The notes beneath the pieces were generated by a model. That model made no database searches, was not told where the DNA came from, and worked only from the letters and a program-made list of their open reading frames with translations. Shown one piece after another: positions 10,692 through 23,400 of a DNA stretch of 64,000 nt (its first letter is position 1; every line of letters begins with the position of its first letter). Made by a program: the position numbers and the translations under genes. This stretch comes from Protula sp. h YS-2021. Lineage: Eukaryota > Annelida > Polychaeta > Sabellida > Serpulidae. The stretch lies in the NCBI GenBank assembly GCA_949752745.1, contig OX457029.1:42472500-42536499 (forward strand), written 5' to 3'.

Positions 10692-12365
10692 AATGAGTTA
10701 TCTTCAACCAGTTTACCTCCAGAAATTAAAGAGCTACCCCTCCTACTATGTAAGCTGGGGGCACCAAATGATAGTACATAAATGTGGTTCGTGTATTGTA
10801 GTTCATCACTGAACATAACACATCTCCATTGAACACTCCCTTTTTGACCAACTATAACAAAGTAAAAATAGATACACAAACGTATATAGAGCAAATCCTT
10901 TTAATATTCACTACATCCACGTTAATTTCTGTGGATGAGTTCACAATTCATAATACCACACTCTTAACACCGTTTTACTTATTTCTGTTTTTTTTTTCAA
11001 AGTACCTCCTGCTTGGTACTTGAACACCGACACATCACAATGATGACTTATGCCTATCGTTTGGCGAAAGTAAGTTCTTATTGGTTTAAAATGTACCTCG
11101 GCTGAAAACGCCAGAAATAGCTACATTCAAAAAGTAAAGAAAACAGGGGTAAAAGCAAGTTGATAATTTTGGCATTTGGCGAACAACATGAAGGCATTAT
11201 ATTTTGTCTTGCAGTGAAATGTACTACTTTCCAGTTAATGCTACGTACGTACGACTACGAAAACTGAACAGTGCGGAAGTTGTGAGAATGTTGTAGTATA
11301 CGTGCATTTACACCTTCTCCTTGTATGAATAACACAACTAACAATTGTAATATTGTTCTATGTTACTTTTTGTATGGTATGTATTGAAATAACGTATTAC
11401 GCTATGGTATTGAACACATACCTTACAATAAACTTGAACATCTACCACTCTCAAAACTACTCGATGACTGTTAGATACGTGATATCATTGGTCTGGCGAT
11501 ATGTCAAAGTCCGTACAGATTCTTTCCTTTCTTGCGAGAAACAGTTGTCTGTGTACGTTTTTCGTTTCATGGGATACAATACATTTATTTTTTCCTATTT
11601 TTACGTAACCCTGTACTTGTCCAAAGTGAATATTACCGTAGCTTTTCTTAAAATCTCGGACGTTGTAATCCTTCTTCGCTGAAATTTACTAAAATGGTGA
11701 ATGAGCAGGTGCTTGTGGTGAAATCTACGCTGATTGGACGAGCAGTTATGACGTTTTTATTATGTCAAAAATTATGATATTTCATTGGTCCACCCGTCAA
11801 TGACTGATCATGTGACTGTATGCTAATTTGATGACATCACACAAGTGTTGTGGAAAACAGAAACGCTGATTAAACATCCAGGGTAGCAAAAGTTAAAGCC
11901 TTGATTTCAGCCTTTTTAAGAGAGGCATCTGAAATTTTTTAATGTGTGCATTTCAAAATGTTTCTAAATCAAGCAATTTTCAATCGTAATCATTCTAATC
12001 ACAGCGTTAATGGTACGAAATACACAGCCACAGTCTTGCAGATGTGCAAGAATAACAAAAGCTTTACATAAATTTGCATAATCCCAGGGTACACAAAATT
12101 ACTTCGATGCAATTTCAACCGGCTCAGACCAATACTGGTCTCACCAGAAATTCTATGCTCTTTAGTTACTTCGGGATACAATTCATTCTCTAATGAAAGA
12201 CAACTACGCGTTAGAGTGACTGCAAAGGCATTCTAAAGGGGACCCAATGATCTATTGTTTGAAATATGGGTTCTTTTATTATGAAATAGACACAAAAAAA
12301 ACTATTACATAGGTATTTTTCTTTTCCAACAGGCAAACCCAGGCTGGAACAGATCAGTTCCATAA
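10692..12365. other. No gene seen
   Basis: AT-rich sequence with short scattered frames and no recognisable domain. 11,690-11,850 has a few ATTGG boxes and TGATGACATCACA, but nothing to anchor a promoter call. Confidence 0.4.
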
Positions 12366-12735
12366 CCCTACAAAACTGCCGACGAATAAACGACGTCGTT
12401 AATCTCTAAATTGAATCGGCAGCGTTGGCAGCGGATTTGAAGCATCGTTTATACGTCGGATATACGGCGGAATATGTACGCATTTTTAGAAACATTGTAT
12501 ATGCATCGAAAATGCGTCAAAAAAGATGCCGATATTGCCAACGCGTATTATACGTAATTTTTTAAACGTCTATAAAACACATATTTTCCTATGTATAAAC
12601 GACGTCGGAAATACATCGGAAAAAAGATGCCGATATTGCCAACGTGTATTATACGTATTTTTTATGCGTCTATAAAACGCATATTTTCCGATGCTTATTC
12701 GACGTCGGAAATTTATCGATTGACGTCTTGTAGGG
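12366..12735. mobile_element. MITE with CCCTACAA ends and GACGTC-rich body
   Basis: Begins CCCTACAA (12366) and ends TTGTAGGG (12735). The body is filled with CGTCGGAAA, GACGTCG and their inverses, and contains two tandem copies of a unit of about 101 bp (GATGCCGATATTGCCAACG at about 12526 and 12627). No transposase. Confidence 0.5.
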
Positions 12736-12970
12736 GACATTATGAAGAATCAATAGTGGAGCATTATGAATATACTTGAAAATTATCATTTGCCTCAATA
12801 AACTATCCCTCAGCAAACATAAAGGAGGAAAAGACAATACAAATAACTAAATTTAAAAGCGCCAGCGATAACAAAAAAAAAAAAAAAAAAAAAGACGAAA
12901 ATGTAAGGGATAAACTTTTTGGGACGAAATAGAAACATCAGACAACTTAATTACACTGCCGAGACAGCTC

Positions 12971-13044
12971 CAGTCGCCGTGGAGTAGAGGTATGTTCCGC
13001 GCCTAGGATGCAAGAGGTCCCCGGTTCAAACCCGAGTAAGTTCT
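12971..13044 (+). ncRNA. tRNA-like relic (possible SINE head)
   Basis: Contains an A-box-like TGGAGTAGAGGTATG and a perfect B box GGTTCAAACCC at typical spacing, plus AGGTCCCCGGTTCAAACCC as in tRNA-Pro genes. Only part of the anticodon stem and four of five T-stem pairs form, and the acceptor stem is not convincing. It is therefore a pseudo-tRNA or the 5' end of a tRNA-derived SINE rather than a working tRNA. Confidence 0.45.
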
Positions 13045-13164
13045 AGTGTTCAGTTGCAATATATAAATATGCTATGTTGTATATTAATATGCTATGGTGT
13101 ATGTATGAATATGTGAATTATGAATGGTTGGTAAGGGTTCAATGGGTCAGTTAAGGTTAGAAAC

Positions 13165-13523
13165 ATTTTTTTCAAATGCGCACACGCATTTTTTATACGT
13201 CTAAAAAACGCATATTTTCCTATTGTCACTTGGTCGGAAATGCGTTGGAAAACCTCGGAAATATGCATTTTATACGTATAAAAATTATTGGAAGTTCGTC
13301 GGAAATGCATCGGAATATCAACGTATAAACGACGTATAGCCGACTTTTGGTAATACGTCGGATATGCGTCGAATACATGCATAAAAAACTTCGTCGGAAA
13401 ATATGCGCAGAAACGACTAATAAACGATGAGCAAAACGGAAAAAATATGCGTATATACGACGTATGTTGCCGATATTGCCGACGCATTTTATATGCATCT
13501 CCGACGTCGAAGAATTTGTAGGG
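13165..13523. repeat. Second, one-ended copy of the GACGTC-rich MITE family
   Basis: Shares ACGCATTTTTTATACGTC, CGTCGGAAAATATGCG and GCCGATATTGCCGACGC with the copy at 12366-12735, and ends with the same TTGTAGGG (13516-13523). The partner left end was not found. Confidence 0.45.
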
Positions 13524-14107
13524 AAATTGATAAGCACATCCAGATTACAGAAGAAAGATACATCAAAGAACAGCTAACAAGTATGAGCAACAATTTCTTA
13601 TCTATTTAGTTAAATATTAAAGTTCCCTAAACCAAACGGACAAAAAGAATATACACATATGCGTCGAGAAAAGGTTAATCTTGTTTATCATCCCTCCGCC
13701 AGTTCGGAAATGAAAAACATGTGTGACCCGACCCCATCTAAAATGGTGCAAACGAAATCGGTAGGGATTAAATATAATGTAAATATAACTCCGTTTCCCA
13801 GGGGAAAAACTGGTAGCTTGCAAAAACAAATACATATTTTTAACTATAGACAACAATTTAAAAAAAATTGTTTCATGCCTTTCTAACCAAACGAAATTAA
13901 AAAAAAGTTTGAGAAGCTGGATCTAACCCTTTGCATTAACAGTATTTAAAATTAAATTATTTTGATTTGAAAATTAAATTAAACAGAATTTATTTATACC
14001 AATATGTTTATGAATTCCGAGATTCTCCGCTTATTATTATCGTAGTAATTGTTGAATGCAACAGTACTTGAACACGTTTGGCCTATAACTTGAGTATATG
14101 AAAAATC
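13524..14107. other. No gene seen
   Basis: AT-rich spacer with short frames only. Confidence 0.4.
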
Positions 14108-14419
14108 AACGCAACAGTTGATGCTTTGTATATACTTAGGGATTTTTAAAAAGCAACAAAGAAAGGTTTTTTTTCAATTTGTTAAGTTATAATTGCAAAT
14201 AAGCAGCCAATTTATTAAGCTAAGTCACGCTTCGGTGTCTGGCTACACCTTTCTCTCTGGCGGTATCAATGTGTGAATTCTGAGTTAATTGTGGTCTATG
14301 CAATTTGTGGGTCTATGACCTGACTGACGGGCCTATTGCTTTAAAAACAATATTGTTGAGCACTATTGAAAAAGAAAAAATCTATGCAGTTGAAAAGGTC
14401 CTATTCAACGCGGAAGTTA

Positions 14420-15348
14420 CGATGCAGCGACTTTCCGAAAACTACAGGTTACATGCTACAGGAATGTTGAGGGGTGACGTTGCTAGATTAACGATTCTTC
14501 GTTAATCTAGCAAGACGTTACGAGGAAACCGGATCAAGGTGCGATCGCCCCAGACCAGGCCGCTCGCGAGTAACTAAAGTGCATCATGATCGTGAAATTC
14601 GATTGCTACACCTCCGCAATAAATTTCAAAGTGCTGTGACTACAGCGGCTGTTACGCGAGTTACACATAACCCGAGAATCAGCGCAAAGACGATGTTGCG
14701 ACGTCTTCGTGATGTTGGACCTGTGTTGGATAATCGTAGACAGCGTGTAAGGCGTCAGTGAGCACAAAACCACTCAGGCAGACTTTGACAACGTCACAAT
14801 TTCTGCTATTCCGCAATGATGTACGGCAACGCGTATACCGACGAGTAGGGGAACGATATCACCATTGGTTCGGGAGATCGACAGATTTGGAGGTACTAGT
14901 ATTATGGTCTGGGGAGCGATGGTTCGGATGGAAATCACGGCTCCTAATCATTGACGGCACTCTTACGGTTCAGCGATACCCAAACACTGTGTTAGAAGGG
15001 GTGCTTGTGCCTTATTTCAACCAAAATCCTCGTGCAATATTCATGCATGATAATGCTCGTCCGCACGCAGCCGCTATTTGTCAGAATAGGTTAGGCGCCA
15101 ACAACATCAACATTCTACAGTGGTTGCCTTACTCATCCGACATGAATCCCATCGAAAACTTGTGGGATATACTCGACCGAAGAATTCGCGCGCGTATGCC
15201 GCAACTCCAAACGCACGCAGCACTGCGCCAGACCTTGATCGAGGAATGGAATCGCATACCACAGTGGCGTATCAACAGGCTCATGACGTCGAAGCCCAGG
15301 CGGATAAATGCCCCTATAAAAGCGCGAGATGCCCACACGCGCCACTAA
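14420..15348 (+). pseudogene. Tc1-like DDE transposase, broken by frameshifts and a deletion
   Basis: Transposases of this family cut and paste their element at TA sites. Visible in three frames: an N-terminal helix-turn-helix remnant (14,420-14,760, with RLLHLRNKFQSAVTTAA and PRISAKTMLRRLRDVG), then VRQRVYRRVGERY (about 14,820), LLIIDGTLTVQRYPNTVLEG, FMHDNARPHAAA with the second catalytic Asp, and SDMNPIENLWDILDRRIR with the third acidic residue. The segment normally carrying the first catalytic Asp (FSDESRF region) is missing between about 14,780 and 14,820. Frames change at least three times. The last 196 codons (14758-15348) are open but cannot give a functional enzyme. Confidence 0.85.
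14480..14513. repeat. 14-bp perfect inverted repeat inside the transposase relic
   Basis: TTGCTAGATTAACG (14480-14493), a 6-nt loop, then CGTTAATCTAGCAA (14500-14513). It lies at one of the frame breaks. Confidence 0.9.
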
Positions 15349-15553
15349 ACATTTCAAATGTCTTCAAGTTTTAATTTGTATGGCGAATTTTTGAAATGAG
15401 TAAGACATTTTGTTCAATGGCGGTAGTTACAACTAGTGCTGAAGAAAAAATCGTGCACTCAGATAAAGATTTACAGCGCACTTAATTTGAAAAATTTAAT
15501 AAAACAGATACAGTACATATTACTATATGATTTTTCTTTTTCACTGTTGCGTT

Positions 15554-18500
15554 TTACTGTCCTTAAGGGTATATTTCTAACCTAAGAGGCTGTAAGACAT
15601 ATTTGCTAGTCTCTTACAAACAATTTATAAAACAGGTACACCAACAACATTAAATGAAAAAGATTCATATTAAGATTGCATGATTTAAAGAAAAAAGACC
15701 ATACGTGACCATACGCTTCACATTACATACAAATTACTTTAAATTTGGTTTAATCATGAATCTGAATGAAACTGGTACGACGAGGATTGAATCCAGTTAC
15801 GAAAGCGTCCAGCTGTAAAGTAATGTGTTGACCTCAGATATACTTACCTGTAACATTGCTAGCCTTGTCCGTTTTGCGATGACAAGACACTTCTTTCTAC
15901 TTATCATATAATTGTGTTTGACTACCTAACATCATAGTTGTTTTGTCTCTAACAGTACTGCAGGTTGCTTTTAAAGGCACCCGTATATCATTTTAAGGCT
16001 TGGTAGGCAATATAGGGCAGAAAAATCTAAAACTCCACAAATTTATCCGGTCACGAGTTGCACTTGTTGGATGAGTCCGAAAGAAGGAACACAATCGAGA
16101 CATCTTTCTGGTTGCGGTATATAATAGCAATGAATGCCTCCAAGAAGATATATATATATATGAGGTTGGCTATAAATGATGATGATTAATCGAAAATTCT
16201 TGTTAAAACTATTTTGGTTTGAAATTTCATGGATGGTGGTAGCCACTAAATGACAAATAATTAATTTACCACAAATGCACCCATTTATAAGGCTCAAAGA
16301 CTTTAACTGAACCGCAACATCTGTTTATATAATGGAATCCCAGAAAAAACAGCAACGCCACTCCTAGCCTGCCATCTAGTCTGGATATATCAACGCTAGA
16401 GTTCCACCAGGTGCGACTAGCTTGACGTGAATATCATTGACATCATTCTGAACCAACTTAACTGTCAAAAAAAAAAAACGTTATTTTCGTTGGTGTGGTT
16501 GCTTTATCAGCCTTATGTTCCATATATTGACAGTTGATGAGAGCTGTGGTGAAGTATTCTGAGAAGGTATATGTTCAGATAGGAACCATAGGAATATTTT
16601 TTTTTGTATCTGAAACCATGGTTCATGCTGGAAGTATTGAACCTATTTCGGTTAAATACGTTCTGTACAATAGAATTAGAAGTCACGATGATACTTTTAT
16701 ATCGTATTTGGGAGTGCTCAGTATAAAGGAGTTTGTCTGGTCCGAGACAAAGTGGTTTTGTCAAGTTTTTAGCAAAAGTCGTGGCGATGTTCGGAAGGGA
16801 CTATTTAAATTATTATTTTCAGTTATCTAGTTATTGATTTATTATTTCGAAGTAATTAATTGTTGTACAGTAACAATAATGCGAGTGAAGGAAACATGTA
16901 TTCTGTTCACCCTTCGTATTGTATTTAATTGCTGCTTCATTTATTCTTTTATTTACTCGCTTATTTACACTCTTAATTGCTCTTCTTAAAATAAACTGGC
17001 TGCCTTAGCAATATCGTAGCGTTATGGCATATATTAATTTCAGCCTTGTATTTTCTTTCACTTGACCGTCCTAGTTATTAAATTTTTTTGTTATTTTCCA
17101 AAATTTTGTGCTTAAGTTATTATGTTTAGTTTATTGAATTTTGATGTTTCTTGTCCAAAGACCAATGCGTAACTGTCTTTTTAACTTTTACCAGAAGTCA
17201 GCCAAAAGTTTCTTTTTAACTTTTACTAGAAGACCGGCAAAAGTTTGGGAGGGTCGGGGTGCATTGTAACGTTCTCCCGAATTGGTTCGGACAAGAGGCG
17301 TAAATCTATCATGATTTATCGTGTCGTTTAAATATTATATTTTCCTTAATTAGAAAAATTAAGGACCATCTGACGTGCACATTAAGTTTTTCAAGCCTAA
17401 TTTTGGTTTAAAAGAGACAAATTTACCTTTAAAATCCTAAAGAGCACATCGAGAACTTTAAACATGCCAACCTTTAAAGGTGCAGCTATGTATTTAAATA
17501 AACAAGTGTTCAATTAACAGAAGTGAAGGCTGAATCAATGAAACCAACATTTACAAAGTTTGCAATAAACTAATGAACTAACGCTCAGTGCGGGGAGAAC
17601 TTAAATTTGCATTTCGGATAAGGGTTAAAACGGAAACTGCGTAACATTTAATTAAATTAACCTAAATTTCTTGAGCCCAATATGAAACTAACATCATTGT
17701 TGCCGATAAAAGAATTACTCAAAAGAGTCATTTTTCCTAGTATAATAATATTGTTCCTTACTGGGTGCTCAATTTCTACCAATAAGAAGTGGGAAAGTCT
17801 TCTTTCCTAACCCAAGATTATTTCGATGTTTTAACATCACCATGGCGTATTTCAACGACATTGCTGGATATAAACGATGAGAAAGGAATAAGTTACAAAA
17901 CAAATTCAAACAGGACGGAGTACAAGATACGAACTATACCAGCAGAACTGAACCGTTGAAAAACATTACTGAACGGGGGAAGCTAGGTTTAGAAGAAATA
18001 AATTGTGAGCTACGACAGAAATTTTACTGCTTCGAAATGCAGAACATAAGAGCTTAAGACGAATTATGGTTTCCTTGGTGGATGTACTTAGTTAAAATTA
18101 TCCTTTGAACCTATCAGTTTCAAAACGTCCAATTGACGTTTTCCTTTTCTCTTTAAAATCCCACTGTAATCACGTTCGCATTATCGGCACGGTATGGACA
18201 GTACTAAAATAAGTTACTTGTTGAGTTTCTTAGTTTTGCCCTTTCTGAATGGTTCCCAAGGCATAATTGGCTGCGTTGTGAAGCAAATAGATTAACCTGT
18301 CTGAATCATCGAATTCGTGGTCACAAAGAAACAAGATCGTTTAGGTTGCCTGGCATATCTGTTCTATATTCTTGTAAATAATACTTTATTAGCATGTCAA
18401 AATATGTTTAGAAATCAATGTATAAAACACCCGTTGTCAAGCATTTAATCGGATCTGGTGGCCTGATGTTTAGGCAATAAACATTCAGTTTTGGAAACTC

Positions 18501-19682
18501 TTTCAGAATTTTATACATCACTATAAATTAAGAATATATTTTTTGTAATATTGCTAGATATGGAACTTTTTGACTGACTCAAATCTATGCACGAATGAAA
18601 TGAATTGTCGTTCAGGGTCGACGTCTCTGGTTCGCATTCGACCGGTTGATGTACGTACGTCATAATAACTCTATACACAGCCATTACATATCGACGCCCA
18701 GCGTGATTTGCCATATGTAAATGCTGCAAAATGAGACTTTTAATATGCCTAAACGTTTCGTCACAATATCTTTCTAACAAGCAGACACGTAGACAAGTGT
18801 AAAATGATGCTAAAACGAACCCTTATACTGTTCAGTATTGCTTTGCAAAGCATGGACTTCTCCATGGTAATTGGAGGATGCGAGCACCACGAAAACTTTA
18901 ATGACTGAATTGTGAAAGAGCGCTTAGACTGACAAAGTACCTATCATTAGTAAACAGTAAAATGTCACCATGTATCAGACGTACCCACACTTAGGATGAT
19001 ACACCCAAAGTCTTCGTTTGTTGTTATTGGAAATCTTCCCTATGCATATCTGAGATCAGAACGACTTGCCCTGAATGAAATCTGAAATGGGCTAGAAATT
19101 TTATTTTCTGAACTGTATTGAAATCTAATTTGTTGAAATTTACCAGCAACCCAAGAATCAGACTTCGTCTTTTCAATAACGCCAGCTAAGTTTCTACAAC
19201 AATTTGTGTTCGCCTAAGAATTCTTGCTAACAGCCAATTGTCATTGATACTGAACATTAAAATATCAACGCCTCCTTCTAGTTCCTGAACTCCATTAAAA
19301 CCTAATGCATAAGAAGCCGTAGAATAACGTGATTGTGATGGTCCAAGCCAATACTTGAATTTCTTACTTGATCGCACATTTAGTGACGAACTGTTTCGTG
19401 CATAGGTATATGAAAGCACGTATGAACAGGCCGACAGGGACGGTTCGCATTCGTGGTCTTAACGAAAATTTCATAATATGAGTCTCCATACTAAACGACT
19501 CGAGTTGGAAGAAGGTGGGGTATATGCCAAGTAACCAGCCGTTGTAAGTTGTGGACGGGAACGACACGACTTTAAATGCCCCGGAGCATTAATTTCACTG
19601 CCTTTTTGTTACTGTATTTTGCTCAGTCTTTAGAAAATTTCATTTTCTTGATCTCACTCGTAGCAGTGAATAGAGCTGGGAA
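15554..19682. other. No gene seen
   Basis: About 4 kb of AT-rich sequence with only short frames lacking motifs. A 38-bp direct duplication around TTTTTAACTTTTAC (about 17,178-17,248) is the only small repeat noted. A 21-residue minus-strand match to LINE endonuclease-like text (about 16,043-16,105) is too short to call. Confidence 0.4.
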
Positions 19683-19690
19683 AGTGGAAG

Positions 19691-20474
19691 TAGGGCTGGA
19701 AAAAATCCGATTTTTTTTTCAAAAAATCATGATTTTTGATTTTTTTATTTTAATCTAATTTTTTTATGTTTTTGATTTAAATCAAACTGAAAAAAACCGA
19801 CAAAATATCCAACAGCACCACCTTTTAGCAGTTAATTGAAGACTCGTAACACTCTCTTGTACTACAAAAACATTTACATCTCACAAAACCTGTGACAACT
19901 GTTCTCAATTTTCAAATGTTAAGATAACTGTCTTCAAGTTCAATTCTTTATTTATTGAGCGATCGGTAGCCAGCCTTTCCACTCCGAGGTTTTTTCAATT
20001 AACAATCGAAAAAGCAGTGATATGGGGGGATTTAAATAACACTAATACTTTGTTTAAAAGCACACGCTGTTGAGAGAAAGGCCGCAGGACGTTGGAGATA
20101 TCGATGCTACCGGGAGTTTCTGAAGATAAGTTGTGCGATTACATATCCACTAGAGTACTTGCTCAAACAGTCATAAAAATACTATGAGACATAAGGTTTT
20201 CTTTTCCATCACCACAGGCAGTTACCTGCTTAAAGCGTGCTGCCCTAACTAAATCCCTTCTCCCCACCTCGGAGGCTCATGGGCACTAATAGGCGTCCTC
20301 TATGAAATGCCCTGTTTAAACAAAGTACCTTCAGTGAACACAGTCTCAATGACACACATTCTAAATAGACAAAATCACAAAACAAAACAAAATAAATAAA
20401 AAATAAAAAATCGATATTTTTTTACGTTGATCTAAATCACGATTTAAACCATGATTTAAATCATACCAACCCTG
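19691..20474. mobile_element. Nonautonomous hAT element with perfect 8-bp target duplication
   Basis: Starts TAGGGCTGG and ends CCAACCCTG, flanked on both sides by AGTGGAAG (19683-19690 and 20475-20482). Subterminal regions are rich in ATTTAAATCA / TGATTTAAAT. No transposase frame in 784 bp. Perfect 8-bp duplication and CAGGG-type ends are the hAT hallmark. Confidence 0.8.
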
Positions 20475-20482
20475 AGTGGAAG

Positions 20483-23400
20483 TAAGTGATATTTCTTTCG
20501 GTTTAAAGAGAAGTGGTTATATCGCAACATGTCAACAATCAACCTTTTGAGGGCCCTGACAGCTTGCAAGGTATTCAGTAGTACGGCAGCCGGTCTTCTA
20601 TACATTTTCTTTTACTTTGCTTTGTTGCCAGACCCAAGAAATGTGCGATTGTAGAATAAAGGAAGGATATCGATTGAAATCTGGAGCGAATCCTTTGCTC
20701 GCTTTCACCTTCAACTGAAGCTAGAAGTTGATAGAGCTGTTCTGTTTCGATTTTCGTTTCTTTGTGCGGTTGTGCAGAGGCTGTGAATACTGGTCGCTTA
20801 CTCAATGATGTCGAATGCTGTCACTAATATTGTTGTTGCTAAAGTGCCATTTCTTTACGCATCGTGCGTCAGGATCTGGACCCTTGTTTCCCCGATAACC
20901 ATGCATGACAGGTTGAAAAGATCAGTTTCTGAGCCCCGAATTTTCACAATTCTTCTGTCGAAATATCTGAGCGTAGTAAAACGGGATCTCTTCTAAATCT
21001 AACAGGCGATTTAATTTCTTAATACTCATATTTATGAGTAAAATATCTTGCAGGCATAGGAGCCACACTGGTTTTTCCAGTTTGTTAACACTATGAACCA
21101 AACGACCAATCAGCGTCAGTGCAGTGTCAGTTATCTGACCGGACCATTCTCAGCTTGTCGAAACGACCATCTAAAATGATGAAGAGATGGGCAGATAAAA
21201 TTCGAGTGATGGCTTTTTCGTCTAGAAGACATGTTCCCCATAAAATTAGTATTAAGAAATTAGCTTTAATATCTAAAATACTGGATTGTAGACTACGAAT
21301 GCATACGAACTGGTTGACATGCTGTCTTCAAGATATTCAGTCGGAAAGACAGAAATAAAGGAATGATATTCAATAAAATCCGTTAATTAAGCGTGGTCTC
21401 AGTCCGAAGTTTCAACGCTAGTACACAAGTAACAGACAGACTAATATGAGCTGATGCCGCCATTTCTGTTACAGGAATAGCACATAAGCACAACAGCAAC
21501 ACACGGTTAGCAATGTGTGCAGATCCATAACAGTGGCGTGTCGTACCTTGTGCAAAACGTCAGAGTCGGAACAAGGACACAACACCAACTACGTAACGGG
21601 AACAGTTTTACTGAAGTCGACAGAGCCGCAAACCATTCGACAGCAGGGACACCATCTATTAGGGCATCTTCTTTCTCTTGAAGGGATTCTTTCCGCCCGA
21701 TTCCTGTGAAGTTTTGCAAGAAGAAGGAATATTATGAATCATTGATTCAGCAGGAACAAGACTTTGAGGTTAATTAACGGATCGGTTTATATTGCTGCAA
21801 ATGCTGTTTAATAAACGCGACTGGAGAAGACCAAAAGCCAATTCGCAACAAATGACATATCACCATCAAGCTCTTTCAAATGATCGTCATAACAAAATAA
21901 CCTTCATTATGTAGTTAGATATAAATATTTCCAAAAGACTTGAATGAATGACATTCATATAGACGCCACTGCATCGTGTTATGATAACAGCTTGAGCGTT
22001 GTACTTACGCGCCTAGTGAGAGACGAGGCGATGTCGACAATACCACCCAATTTCACACCCAGAAAGGCTGGTATCACAATTTGCTTAAATGTACCTAAGC
22101 CTTTGTTACTTGCCCAGAAATGATTTGATAATTATTTTATGATCACCACCTCACATGAACCATTGACTTGATCGATTGATTCTTGCAAAGCATGTATTTC
22201 TACACGGCGTTTTCGGATGCCACTCCCATGAGCAAAACGGACTTCAGTTCAAGTAGTGGTTCGGTAATAATAAAGTGACGGAAGAGTGAAGAAGTGAGCT
22301 ATTTCCAAACCAGGGATAAAGCCCAAGAAACACTGTTTTGTCGTCTGGGGTTTGCTCCAGCTCAAAGAACTTTAGCAAATCCGAGAGCACGAGAGGGATA
22401 AAACGTAAATACTGACCGATACGTCATGACTTAACTGTAGCCATTCTGACCTCGAAGAGGTAACCAACGAGGTCGGCGACTACCAACTCCGTGGTCACTA
22501 CAGGGCCAATAACCTTGTTGGTGTACCAAGACGTGATGTGGCACTAAGACATAATGTGACGTAAGCAATCTACCCCGACAGACCACGAAGTACCTCGAGC
22601 TCTTCATCAGACTCATGTCTCAGAGTGTCCGGATGCAAACTTAAAGCAAACCTGTTAAGTAGAGATAAGTCCTTCATGTGAAGAGGATGTGCCTTAGCAA
22701 AAGTTTGTTGCATTGCCAGAATAATTTGCGACTCAGTGTTCGGAGGAATAGTCACATCTAGAGCAATCACTTCCTGAACAGTCGCGTTAGGTTCCGTTGT
22801 TAAGTCCCTGAACAACACCGGCGTCGACCGCACAGATCGAATATGCGTGTTCACAGCGCATATCAATCTCACAATACTGGTCCAATCCCTAAAGTGACAT
22901 CCAGCTGGTATGGATCGTCAAGATAGACCCCCGTTAATGACAGCGACACCGCAGCAACACTTATGGCGTAGCCTTGAGTTTACGCTTTCTTGATTTTATG
23001 GAAGCGTAAGTGTCCAATTTCTCGACCTCAATCATGCTGTCGGTTAAAAACTTCCAAAGTACAAGACTCTATGTCCCAGCGACGCAGACACGCGGTGCGT
23101 CTTGTGGGTGGATCATTGTTTCTCCTGACGCGAGCACAGGAGTCTGTTGCCGTTCTGCAACAGAGAGCTAGTATGTTGCAGTGCAGACTGATTAACGCAA
23201 GATAACAACACGACCTAATCATTAAATTTACATCAGCACAATGAAAACATTAAAGACTGATACAAAATCGATGCAGCGACGTTGACACGCCATCGCGATA
23301 TTGCACCAAAATACACATCCCGACACTGTCTCGATACAAGTCACAGCAGCAAGTGACGCCGGACCGAGTCATTGTCTGCACGATCCCTCACTTGTCAACC

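Larger units (their letters stand above)
14108..15553 (+). mobile_element. Tc1/mariner-type transposon, inactive
   Basis: An 11-bp inverted repeat AACGCAACAGT (14108-14118) / ACTGTTGCGTT (15543-15553) brackets a decayed IS630-Tc1-mariner transposase. The span of about 1.45 kb fits the family. True ends may extend slightly, and the TA duplication was not defined. Confidence 0.65.

Noticed and set aside
16062..16095. Hammerhead-ribozyme-like TGGATGAGTCCGAAAG
   Set aside because: The conserved CTGATGA and GAAA core bases are not both present and stems I and III do not form.
22570..22872. Minus-strand 100-codon frame with DVTIPPNTES
   Set aside because: It begins at GTG, not ATG, has no catalytic motif, and similarity to retroelement polyprotein is only impressionistic.
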